Below are positions 56,641-64,000 of a DNA stretch of 64,000 nt, piece by piece. This DNA comes from Slackia sp. (GTDB lineage: Bacteria > Actinomycetota > Coriobacteriia > Coriobacteriales > Eggerthellaceae): assembly GCA_029266945.1 (NCBI GenBank), contig JARIED010000019.1, positions 1 to 64,000 on the forward strand, read 5' to 3'. A model generated the notes under the pieces. That model did not search any database. It had not been told where the DNA came from and worked only from the letters and a program-made list of their open reading frames with translations. The position numbers were made by a program, and so were the translations under genes. The first letter of the stretch is position 1. Each line of letters begins with the position of its first letter.

Positions 56641-58844
56641 TACGCACCTACCTTCTTAACCGTGACCAAAATCTCGTGCGACATGGTGGAGCCGTAGCCG
56701 TTCTCGAGCTGATAGGCCTGGAAGTCGGTCGAGCGAAGGCCGATACTGCAAGCCGTATGCTGGTCCTTCGACGAGCAGCCATATGCCGGCGGCAGGAAGA
56801 CGGCCGTGGGGTTGAGACGCTGGGTCACCTTGACGCGGCAGCGGCCGATATGCTGGTCGTTGGAGATTTCCACCTCGTCGCCGTCGGAAATACCGAGCTG
56901 CTCGGCGCGATCGGCATTCATCCAAATGCGCGTGAGGTCGTAATCCTGCGTGATGGCCATGAGCGGCTCGCAGTTCGCCGTCATAGTGTGGCTGTGCATA
57001 GCCTGCTTGCCCGTGATCAGACGGAACTGATTGCCGCCCGCAGGCGTGACTGCAGGCGCGATCCACGTCGGCGCGGGGGCGTAGCCCGCAGCGGCGCACG
57101 CCTCACTGACGAACTGGATTTTCTCGGAAGGCGTCTTCCACTTCGGCGCCTTACCGTATTCGAACGCCTTTTCGGGGAAGGAAATCGTACCGACCTTACG
57201 CAGCGCGTCCAGGCTCAGGCCCACCGACTTCAGCTGCGCATCGGCAAGCTCTTCCACCGTAAACGGGAAGTATTCGCCAACGCCGCACGCCTCGGCAAGA
57301 CCCGTGAAGATCTCGTCGCACGGCTTGGTATTGGGATGCACGATGTCAAGAACCTTATCGCGCAGCGAAACGGAAGGCACCATGCCGCCGTTGAACGCGG
57401 GCAGCTCCAAGCGCTCGAGGAAGCTGCACTCGGGCAGCACGTAATCGGCGCACAAGGCGGTTTCCGACATCTGAATGTCCACGACAACGCACAGATCCAG
57501 GGCATCCAGGCAGTCCTGCAGGTACACAGGGTTGGAATAACCCGCAACCATATTGGAGTTGTAGAAGAACATGCCCTTGATTGCGCCTTCTTTCGCACGC
57601 TGGGCAGCGAACACATTCACGCCCATGCTCGAAGAAGCAAGCGGATATTCTTCGGAACCCACCTTCTTGCCCTCGGGCTTCGGAACGGCGGGGAATTTCT
57701 CTTCGTCAAGCTTGCCTGCGGAAACGCTGGGAAGGAGCAGCGCACCGCCCTTTTGGTTCCAGCAGCCGAGCAGCGTATTGAACACCGCGATGGCACGAGC
57801 CGTTTCGCCGGAGTTGGCATACTGATTGCCGAAAGCGCCGCGCCATCCTGCGTCGATGCATGCAGCAGGCGCCGCCTGGGAAAACTCGACAGCCAGGCGC
57901 TCGATATCGGCGGCGGGAATGCCGCAGACCGCCTCGGCCCAAGCAGGGGTGCAGTCCTTCACGCCGGCGGCGAACTCATCGAAGCCCACTACGTTTTCGG
58001 CCACGTAGGCGGCATCGTAGATGCCATCGCGAATGAGCACATGGCTCATGGCAAGCAAAAACGCAAGGTCGGTGCCGGGATTGATAGGAAGCCACTCATC
58101 GGCGAATACCGTGGAATTGTTGCAACGCGGGTCCACCATGACGACCTTCGCGCCGTTGTCGTGCGCTTTCTGCAGCGCCAGCAAATGGGCAGGACGGACG
58201 GCATCGGCCACGGAGCGGCCGATATACATGATCATCTTGGAGTTCTCGACATCGGCGGAAAAATCGCCCGCGCCGATGACCTGCGAAAAGCCCGATGCCT
58301 TGGAAATGTTGCAAGCGGCACCGTGGGTGTAGTAGTTCGGCGAGCCCAGCGCGTCCATGAAGCGCTTGGTGTAATACGCTCCGCTCGGACGCGGGTCCTG
58401 CACCATAGCGAGCGCCTGAGGGCCGTCCGCATCCAGGATAGCCTTCACCTTGTCGCCGATTTCCTGATAGGCCTGCTCCCAGCTAATGACCTCGAATTCG
58501 CCCTTGTCGTTCTTCTTCAAAGGATCGGTCAAGCGATCCTCGGAATAAACGATGGCGGGATAGCCGTAGCCGCGCGCGCAGATCTTGCCCTGGGCATGCG
58601 CATCGTATTCGTTGGGAATAAGCTTGGACAGGCGGCCGCGCTTGACATAGGCCTTGTATCCGCACTTGCTCGAACAGGCGTTGCACATGCTATAGGCAAA
58701 CCAAGAACCCTCGTCGGACGCGGGTTCGTCAGCGCACGCCTGCTTCCACGCGTCGAAGCTCATATATCCGCCCGCTGCGGCAAGAGCGGCCACTCCTGCG
58801 CTGCCGGCCAGAAAGCTTCGCCTTGTAATAGCGTTTTCTGACAT
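56640..58844 (-). CDS. Molybdopterin oxidoreductase catalytic subunit (polysulfide/thiosulfate reductase-like)
   Basis: 734 residues of the DMSO reductase (CISM) superfamily. Tat signal ITRRSFLAGSAGVAALAAAGG; [4Fe-4S] site SMCNACSSKCGYKAY..GKICARGYG; YTHGAACNISKASGF places a Cys at the likely Mo/W-ligand position, as in PsrA/PhsA rather than the Ser of DmsA. C-terminal molybdopterin-binding domain (GISDGDEVEISNDQH, RLNPTAVFLPPAYG). Reduces an external sulfur or other oxyanion/organic substrate; identity open. Operon order ferredoxin, TorD, this gene, FeS, NrfD. Confidence 0.92.
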   Translation of the reverse strand: MSENAITRRSFLAGSAGVAALAAAGGYMSFDAWKQACADEPASDEGSWFAYSMCNACSSKCGYKAYVKRGRLSKLIPNEYDAHAQGKICARGYGYPAIVYSEDRLTDPLKKNDKGEFEVISWEQAYQEIGDKVKAILDADGPQALAMVQDPRPSGAYYTKRFMDALGSPNYYTHGAACNISKASGFSQVIGAGDFSADVENSKMIMYIGRSVADAVRPAHLLALQKAHDNGAKVVMVDPRCNNSTVFADEWLPINPGTDLAFLLAMSHVLIRDGIYDAAYVAENVVGFDEFAAGVKDCTPAWAEAVCGIPAADIERLAVEFSQAAPAACIDAGWRGAFGNQYANSGETARAIAVFNTLLGCWNQKGGALLLPSVSAGKLDEEKFPAVPKPEGKKVGSEEYPLASSSMGVNVFAAQRAKEGAIKGMFFYNSNMVAGYSNPVYLQDCLDALDLCVVVDIQMSETALCADYVLPECSFLERLELPAFNGGMVPSVSLRDKVLDIVHPNTKPCDEIFTGLAEACGVGEYFPFTVEELADAQLKSVGLSLDALRKVGTISFPEKAFEYGKAPKWKTPSEKIQFVSEACAAAGYAPAPTWIAPAVTPAGGNQFRLITGKQAMHSHTMTANCEPLMAITQDYDLTRIWMNADRAEQLGISDGDEVEISNDQHIGRCRVKVTQRLNPTAVFLPPAYGCSSKDQHTACSIGLRSTDFQAYQLENGYGSTMSHEILVTVKKVGA

Positions 58845-58874
58845 TCTCGGTTCCTCTCTTATAAAGAACGTTTT

Positions 58875-59513
58875 CTATGCCGACACATCGCCGGACGCAC
58901 ACGAATCCGCCGCGACGGATGCCGCCTTCGCTGCTTCGCCGCCTACAATGCCGACCAAGGCATCGACAAGCGCAACGAAAAACGGCGCTGCGGGATCATC
59001 GAGGCGCGCGAGGCGCCGACGGTAATCGGCCAGCCAACCGAAACGCTCCGACAGAAACGAACGGGCCTCGGATTCGCACCCCGACCGTTGCAGAACGGCC
59101 AGCATGTCCAGCTCCAAGGCAAGATGGTCGGGCCACGCCCGATAGGCGGGCGGAAGGGAAAGGCCCATGCGTTCGATGAGCTCTTCCATATAACGAGCCG
59201 GCTCGGCGCCATAGCCTGCACCGCGCGCGGCGTCGGGGCGATACTGCGATTCGACCGGCAGCGCCGACCCGGGAAGCCCTCCCGTGAAATGACGACGGCA
59301 AAAACCGTCGTAATCGGCGAATGACGGCGGGGTCTTCAGGGCGTCGATCCAACAGGCGTCCGAACGGCCGTCTGATGCACAAGCCTCGACCGAGGCGCCG
59401 AGTCCTTCGACGAAACCCTCCCACACCTCGGGAGCGGTCAGCTCGGCGTAGCCCGCCTCATCCATTCCGGCGAAGCACTGCGCCGCAACCGAAAACACGG
59501 CCGGATTGCCCAT
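58875..59513 (-). CDS. TorD/DmsD-family Tat proofreading chaperone
   Basis: 212 residues, all helical. Family marks FCRRHFTG, LPVESQYRPD, EPARYMEELIERMGL and the strongly conserved PDHLALELDML. Such chaperones bind the Tat signal of a molybdoenzyme until its cofactor is inserted. Encoded 30 bases before the catalytic subunit, which carries the matching RR signal. Confidence 0.9.
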   Translation of the reverse strand: MGNPAVFSVAAQCFAGMDEAGYAELTAPEVWEGFVEGLGASVEACASDGRSDACWIDALKTPPSFADYDGFCRRHFTGGLPGSALPVESQYRPDAARGAGYGAEPARYMEELIERMGLSLPPAYRAWPDHLALELDMLAVLQRSGCESEARSFLSERFGWLADYRRRLARLDDPAAPFFVALVDALVGIVGGEAAKAASVAADSCASGDVSA

Positions 59514-59573
59514 GGCGTCATCCCCTTCTTTCGTTCGTACTCTTCGAAACGTCGTGATGTTTCCGGTAAGGCG

Positions 59574-60293
59574 CTACGCTTCGACGAGCGTTGCGGTGCG
59601 CACGATGCCCTTGTCGATGGCCTCCTGCGCGATGTCCTTCCAGTCGACGAACTTGATCGCGCCGTTCGGGCACTGCACGGCGCAGCGGCCGCACGCGATG
59701 CACTTCGTGGAAACGCCCGTCTCGGTGTCGACCACCGGCATGTTCCAGGGGCAGGCCTCATGGCACATGCCGCAGCCGATACACGCCTCGGGGTCGACCA
59801 CGCGAGCGCCGGTCTCGGGGTCGGGAGCGATGGCATGCACGGGGCAGTTCTTCACGCACCATGCATCCTTGCACTGCTTGCAATGCTCGACGGTGAACTG
59901 GCAGTTGCCGAAAATGCCGTCCTTGCTTTCGCCGCCCGGACCGAAGTTATAGTTCTGCCACACGCGCACGCGGGCGGTGTTCTGGCACGCGCGACCGTCG
60001 TTGCGAAGCGAGCACATGAGCTCGCAACGCTGGCAGCCCGAGCAACGGGCGCGATCGGTCACGATAAGTTTCTGAGGCATGGGATCGAGCACGATGCGGC
60101 CCGATGCGATGCTGTCTTCGACGACCCCCCATTTCGCAAGCGCGCCGCCCGCGATGAGGCCGGCCAAGCCGACGCCCACGCCGCCGATGACAACCTGACG
60201 ACGAGTGAAGCCCCCCTGCGCTGCCTTGCCTTCGGTCGACGCCTTCTCGGCGGAATCGACCAGCTGCTCTGAAGCGCCCTTCTTCTCCTCCAT
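59574..60293 (-). CDS. Tat-exported polyferredoxin
   Basis: 239 residues from ATG at 60293 (MEEKKGASEQLVDSAEKAS; RBS GGAAAGGAAC). An unusual ~45-residue polar N-terminus precedes the twin-arginine motif FTRRQVVIGG and hydrophobic helix. Four [4Fe-4S] cysteine sets: CSGCQRCELMC, CKQCKDAWCVKNC, CIGCGMCHEAC and CIACGRCAVQC. Of the AOR-partner/HycB-like ferredoxin type. It heads the minus-strand operon but is also divergent from the AOR-like gene; the export signal argues for the extracytoplasmic complex. Confidence 0.88.
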   Translation of the reverse strand: MEEKKGASEQLVDSAEKASTEGKAAQGGFTRRQVVIGGVGVGLAGLIAGGALAKWGVVEDSIASGRIVLDPMPQKLIVTDRARCSGCQRCELMCSLRNDGRACQNTARVRVWQNYNFGPGGESKDGIFGNCQFTVEHCKQCKDAWCVKNCPVHAIAPDPETGARVVDPEACIGCGMCHEACPWNMPVVDTETGVSTKCIACGRCAVQCPNGAIKFVDWKDIAQEAIDKGIVRTATLVEA

Positions 60294-60563
60294 CGAATGT
60301 TCCTTTCCTAGGTCCTTCTGAATCAAGGACACATACCCCCTCAAAACGCACTTCGCACATCGGCCATAATGCCGTTCCACCACTGAAGGCCGTACCCTCC
60401 TTAGGGGCAAAATCGCAGATGAGCAATAATCCCCTCAAAGAGGGGACACGAAAAACAAGGGATTGCGCATAATGACAGCCGACCGGAAACGGTCGTATAC
60501 GCACATGCCTCCGCACACGTCGCTTCACGTCACTGTTTTCAGACAAGACTTGGAGATCAGACA
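60294..60563. promoter_or_regulatory. Divergent control region with repeated CCCCTCAAA motif
   Basis: CCCCTCAAA occurs at 60337-60345 and again at 60431-60439, the second inside the inverted repeat CCCCTC-AAA-GAGGGG (60431-60445). They may be binding sites of the regulator of the two divergent operons. No known riboswitch fold was recognised. Confidence 0.45.
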
Positions 60564-62678
60564 ATGGCAAAAGAAGACAACATCTCGTTCGGCTGGGCCG
60601 GCAAGATCGCGCGCGTCAATCTGACCACCGGCGCCATCTCGGTCGAATCCACCGATCCGTACAAGCAATATATCGGCGGCATGGGCATCGCCAACAAAAT
60701 CATGTACGACGAAGTGCCCGCCGGAACCGACCCGCTTGCTCCCGAGAGCAAGGTCATTTTCGCCGTGGGCCCGCTGACCGCATCGGGCGTGCCGCTGGCA
60801 GGTCGCACCACGCTTGCGCACCTGTCCACCTTCACCAAAGACCATCTGGTGGTCGATTCCCACATGGGCGGCATGTTCGGCGCCAAGCTCAAGCTCGCCG
60901 GCTGGGATGCCTTGATCGTCGAAGGCGCATCCGATAAGCCCGTGTTCATCAAGATCATCGACGATGACATCACCATCGAGTCGGCCAACGGCGTGTGGGG
61001 CCTGGGCACCCGCGCCGCGACCGAGGCGCTCAACACGCTCGTCTCCGACAAGGCGTGCGTCGCCACCATCGGTCCCGCGGGCGAGAACCTGCTGCCGTAC
61101 TCCAACATCATCAACGCCCGCAACCATTCTGCAGGCGCAGGCGTCGGCGCGATTCTCGGTTCCAAGAAGTGCAAGGCCGTCGTCGTCGAGGGCAACGGCT
61201 CCGTGTACGTCAAGGACCCGAAGGCCGTGGCCGAGCTGTCCGACTACATGCTCGCCGACATCATCGGCTCCAACAACAACCACGTCGTTCCCTCCACCCA
61301 GCAGGAATGGGCGGAATTCTACGACGAGGGCAGCCGTTGGACCGCTCGTGACGGCCTGACCTGGGCTCTGGCCGAGGGCGGCCCGATCAACACCGGCGAG
61401 CCCAAGCCCGGCGAGCTCAACACCGTCGGCTACCGCTGCATGAAGTCAACCAAAGACCTCGGTCCCGCAGCCGAGAAGTACACCGTGAAGATGAACGGCT
61501 GCCACAGCTGCCCGATCCACTGCTACTCCGACCTGCGCGTCGAGGCGGCTGGCTCCACCGCGGGCTTCGAGACCGTCGGCAACACCTGCGCGGCCAACTT
61601 CCCCGTGTCCATCTACATGAAGAAGATCCTGGGCCTCGAAATCGCCGATGACGAAAGCGTGCTGTGGGATATGACCACCCAGGCCACGATGGACAACCTG
61701 GGCCTGTGGTGCAACTACGCGCAGCTCTACCGCGACATCGCCCACTGCTACCGCGCCGGCGTATTCGAGAAGAACCTGTCCGCCGAGGAGTACGCCTCCA
61801 TCAACTGGGCCGGCTTCGAGAACGAGTCCAAGGACCCCACCGTCATGGTCGAGATCCTAACCAAGCTCGCGAAGAACGATTCCGAGCTGGCCTACATCGG
61901 CTACGGCCCCTTGGTGTGGTGCGAGCGCTGGAACGACCAGAGCTGGTTCGACACCGCCACCTCCACGCTGATCAACTACCGTGGCTGGCCCGTGCACCAC
62001 GCCATCGAGTGCTTCGGCCAGGTCGGCGCCGTATACAACATGATGTTCAACCGCGACGACATGATCCACTCCGCCGTCAACTTCCAGGGCTGCGGCCTTC
62101 CGTGGGAAATCAAGCAGCAGATCGCCAAGGAAGTCTGGGGCAGCGAGACGGCCATCGACCAGAACAAGAACTACACGCCGATGAACGAGTACAAGGCGAA
62201 GTTCTGCTGGTGGAGCATCGTCACCGACGTCCTGCATGACTGCCTGACCCTGTGCAACTGGGTGTGGCCGATGACCATGTCGCCCAGCAAGTCCCGCGAC
62301 TACCGCGGCGACCTGGACCTCGAGGCCAAGTTCTACACCGCCGTCACCGGCGAGGAGATGACCCGCGACGAGCTGTACAAGCGCGCCGCCTCCGTCATGA
62401 CCCTCCAGCGCGCCAACACCGTGCGCGGCATGGGCACCAACGACATGCGCAACGAGCACGACACCATCACCGAGTGGGTGTTCACGAAGGACCCCGAGAT
62501 TCAGCCCTTCACTGCCGGCACCGACAAGATGGAGCGCGGGGACTTCCAGACCGCTCTGGGCATGGTCTACAAGGAATTCGGCTGGGACGAGCAGAAGGGC
62601 TGCCCGACCGCCGCATGCCTCGACGACTACGGCATGGCAGACGTCAAAGACGAGCTGCAGGGCCTGGGCCTGCTGTAA
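60564..62678 (+). CDS. Aldehyde:ferredoxin oxidoreductase-family tungsto/molybdoenzyme
   Basis: 704 residues. N-terminal AOR domain (WAGKIARVNLTTGAISVES, YIGGMGIANKIMYDEV, GPLTASGVPLAGRTTLAHLS) and Fe-S ligands CHSCPIHC (CxxCxxxC) with a late Cys in DCLTLCNW. No export signal, so cytoplasmic. Archaeal AORs are ~605 residues; the extra length lies in the C-terminal half (e.g. DMIHSAVNFQGCGLPWEIKQQ). Oxidises aldehydes or reduces acids with ferredoxin; some bacterial members act on other substrates. Codon use is strongly biased to C-ending codons, suggesting high expression. RBS GGAGATC. Confidence 0.88.
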   Translation: MAKEDNISFGWAGKIARVNLTTGAISVESTDPYKQYIGGMGIANKIMYDEVPAGTDPLAPESKVIFAVGPLTASGVPLAGRTTLAHLSTFTKDHLVVDSHMGGMFGAKLKLAGWDALIVEGASDKPVFIKIIDDDITIESANGVWGLGTRAATEALNTLVSDKACVATIGPAGENLLPYSNIINARNHSAGAGVGAILGSKKCKAVVVEGNGSVYVKDPKAVAELSDYMLADIIGSNNNHVVPSTQQEWAEFYDEGSRWTARDGLTWALAEGGPINTGEPKPGELNTVGYRCMKSTKDLGPAAEKYTVKMNGCHSCPIHCYSDLRVEAAGSTAGFETVGNTCAANFPVSIYMKKILGLEIADDESVLWDMTTQATMDNLGLWCNYAQLYRDIAHCYRAGVFEKNLSAEEYASINWAGFENESKDPTVMVEILTKLAKNDSELAYIGYGPLVWCERWNDQSWFDTATSTLINYRGWPVHHAIECFGQVGAVYNMMFNRDDMIHSAVNFQGCGLPWEIKQQIAKEVWGSETAIDQNKNYTPMNEYKAKFCWWSIVTDVLHDCLTLCNWVWPMTMSPSKSRDYRGDLDLEAKFYTAVTGEEMTRDELYKRAASVMTLQRANTVRGMGTNDMRNEHDTITEWVFTKDPEIQPFTAGTDKMERGDFQTALGMVYKEFGWDEQKGCPTAACLDDYGMADVKDELQGLGLL

Positions 62679-62762
62679 ATCGCCCCTTCTCTTCCTCGTG
62701 GCCGTCGGCGCGACGCACGGCGGCCACGACCCGGACCAAGGGGCGTCGGCATCCTCTAACGA

Positions 62763-62801
62763 TTAAAAAGGCTTCCGGACCGGGTCCGGAAGCCTTTTTC
62801 T
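62763..62801. terminator. Bidirectional terminator between the AOR-like gene and mazG
   Basis: AAAAAGGCTTCCGGAC and TCCGGAAGCCTTTTT form a near-perfect stem around a short GGG loop. Confidence 0.93.
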
Positions 62802-62820
62802 TGCAATGATCGCGAAAGCG

Positions 62821-63633
62821 CTACTCGCGGGCCTTCACCTGCCGCCAGAGCTCTTCCATCTCGTCCATGGAAAGCTCGGACACGTCGCAGCCCTTGGCCC
62901 AAGCCGCCTCTTCGATGAACGACCAGCGGCGACGGAACTTCGCGCACGAGCGGCGCAGGGCGCCTTCGGCATCCACGTGGTGCCAGCGTGCCACGTTGAC
63001 CAGCGCGAACAGAATGTCGCCGAACTCGTCTTCGGCCTCGTCGGCGTTGGCGGCCTCCTTGAATTCGGCTACTTCCTCTTCGACCTTGCGCCACACGCCG
63101 TCGACGTCTTCCCACTCGAAGCCCGCCGACGCCGCCTTGCGCGATATCTTCTGCGCCTGCATCAGCGCCGGAAACCCGGTCGGCACGCCGTCGAGCAAGC
63201 CTGCGCGCTCGTCGGCAGCGGCGTCGGAGCGCTTCTTCTCTTCGAGCTTCACGGCATCCCAGATATCAAGCACCTCGGCGCTGTCGTGCGCGGCCCGCTC
63301 GCCGAACACATGCGGATGGCGGCGGATCATCTTGGCGTCGACGTCGCGGCACACGTCGTCGATCGTAAACTCGCCTTCGTCGGCCGCGATCTGGCTCTGC
63401 AGCACCACCTGCAACAGCACGTCGCCGAGCTCTTCTCGCAAATGAGCCACGTCTCCCGACTCGATGGCGTCCACCGCTTCGAACGCCTCTTCGATCATGT
63501 TGTGCGCGATGCTTTCGTGCGTCTGCTCGCGATCCCACGGGCACCCATCGGGCGCGCGCAGGGCCGCAATGGTCTCCACAAATGCATCGAACGCCTCTCG
63601 ACGCCCCTCGGGCGCCCGTCCTTTATCGGCCAT
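62821..63633 (-). CDS. mazG: Nucleoside triphosphate pyrophosphohydrolase MazG
   Basis: 270 residues from ATG at 63633 (MADKGRAPEGRREAF). Two MazG repeats; the first has CPWDREQTHESIAHNMIEEAFEAVDAI and LREELGDVLLQVVLQ (ExxE..ExxD metal ligands), the second EEVAEFKEAANADEAEDEFGDILFALVNVARW. Hydrolyses (d)NTPs to NMP and PPi, cleaning the nucleotide pool and modulating (p)ppGpp. RBS GGGAGGTTGC. Confidence 0.95.
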   Translation of the reverse strand: MADKGRAPEGRREAFDAFVETIAALRAPDGCPWDREQTHESIAHNMIEEAFEAVDAIESGDVAHLREELGDVLLQVVLQSQIAADEGEFTIDDVCRDVDAKMIRRHPHVFGERAAHDSAEVLDIWDAVKLEEKKRSDAAADERAGLLDGVPTGFPALMQAQKISRKAASAGFEWEDVDGVWRKVEEEVAEFKEAANADEAEDEFGDILFALVNVARWHHVDAEGALRRSCAKFRRRWSFIEEAAWAKGCDVSELSMDEMEELWRQVKARE

Positions 63634-63761
63634 GCAACCTCCCTTCGTCATGCGGCCGCGCCGCATCTGCGTTTCCGCGCCGAGCATAGCGCAGCGTCAG
63701 GCGACGTGACAAACGCGTACGGCGATTCCTGCGAAAAGCGGCCGCACGAAAGCGCCGAAGG

Positions 63762-64000
63762 CTAGTTCTTCGCGAAACGCAGCGAGATGCGCTGGTCACG
63801 TAGCGAGCAGTGCTGGCAGATAGAACACGCCACGCTGCATTCGTCGCACGGCACACGCTCGTCGATCCAGGCGATATCGCGATCGGCGCGGATATAGAAG
63901 TCGCCGATAGCGGCGCGAATGGCGCATGCGGCAAGATAAGGCCTGGTCACGCGATCGGCAGGCATTTTACCCATTTCTTTTTTCAAATCGTTGGCCGTAA
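63762..64000 (-). CDS. Cys-rich protein C-terminus (cut by window end)
   Basis: The frame is open to the window edge, reading ..TANDLKKEMGKMPADRVTRPYLAACAIRAAIGDFYIR, so the track's TTG start at 63986 need not be real. The end carries CDECSVACSICQHC, four to five closely spaced Cys of a zinc- or Fe-S-binding type. Not recognised. Confidence 0.5.
   Translation of the reverse strand, partial: TANDLKKEMGKMPADRVTRPYLAACAIRAAIGDFYIRADRDIAWIDERVPCDECSVACSICQHCSLRDQRISLRFAKN

Noticed and set aside
56676-58841. 721-codon plus-strand ORF opposite the molybdopterin oxidoreductase gene
   Set aside because: Antisense shadow; the minus-strand gene has a Tat signal and Fe-S and Mo motifs.
60294-60563. 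Moco/tungsten riboswitch upstream of the AOR-like gene
   Set aside because: Short GC palindromes are present but no recognisable multi-helix fold could be drawn.

Overview
The window looks like a chromosomal segment of a strictly or facultatively anaerobic, high-GC Gram-positive of the Coriobacteriia, most likely family Eggerthellaceae (Slackia/Gordonibacter/Eggerthella-like; the genus cannot be settled from sequence reading). The basis is the actinobacterial heat-shock operon dnaK-grpE-dnaJ-hspR-clpB, two LuxR-type regulators fused to many membrane helices, PPi-type phosphofructokinase, and a high density of exported Fe-S, heme c and molybdopterin oxidoreductases. No rRNA, tRNA, CRISPR array, prophage or insertion sequence was recognised.

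Layout. 0-6.7 kb: end of a wall-anchored adhesin, a frameshifted phosphofructokinase, a four-gene minus-strand operon (ECF sigma, membrane protein, ABC ATPase, ABC permease) and a metal-dependent cyclase. 7-11.3 kb: a broken SLH-domain beta-helix surface protein (one amber codon, two homopolymer frameshifts), a TSCPD protein, a probably leaderless nuclease and an Ig-repeat envelope protein. 11.4-15.8 kb: copper repressor csoR and copA, then a hicAB toxin-antitoxin pair. 15.9-22.9 kb: the HspR-type chaperone operon. 23-24.3 kb: gene remnants. 24.3-30.1 kb: a phosphatase, then a LuxR regulator divergent from a three-heme lipoprotein and a sulfite-oxidase-fold (SUOX) partner. 30.4-31.9 kb: a MarR regulator, structured intergenic DNA and an envelope protein. 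31.9-39.3 kb: a plus-strand operon of two FAD dehydrogenases (one fused to DUF1667), a complete FecCD-type metal/cofactor ABC importer and a TiaS-like DDTD-domain protein. 39.8-46 kb: a second, rearranged copy of the LuxR/heme/SUOX module, extended by a DmsB-like ferredoxin and an NrfD-like quinone-reactive membrane subunit. 46.1-52 kb: htpG under a perfect CIRCE operator, yaaA, a Fic protein and an orphan cytosine-5 methyltransferase; two near-identical TTATCGGATTG operator/promoter modules lie before fic and yaaA. 52-55 kb: a Na+/phosphate-type transporter and an SDR dehydrogenase. 55.2-62.7 kb: a polysulfide/thiosulfate-reductase-like operon (ferredoxin, TorD chaperone, catalytic subunit, Fe-S subunit, NrfD anchor) divergent from a large aldehyde:ferredoxin-oxidoreductase-family enzyme. 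The end holds mazG and a Cys-rich fragment cut by the window edge.

How the genes work together. The main theme is respiratory flexibility. Three electron-transfer modules carry exported subunits, two of them paralogous and each divergent from its own membrane-bound LuxR sensor. The best candidate for an undescribed system is this duplicated heme-c/SUOX module: all four SUOX-like proteins keep the cysteine at the molybdenum-ligand position but carry Sec or lipoprotein signals and no twin arginine, which conflicts with normal Moco enzyme export. A second candidate is the duplicated operator module linking fic and yaaA. Several otherwise conserved genes are broken by single-base events; whether these are true mutations or assembly errors needs read-level evidence.
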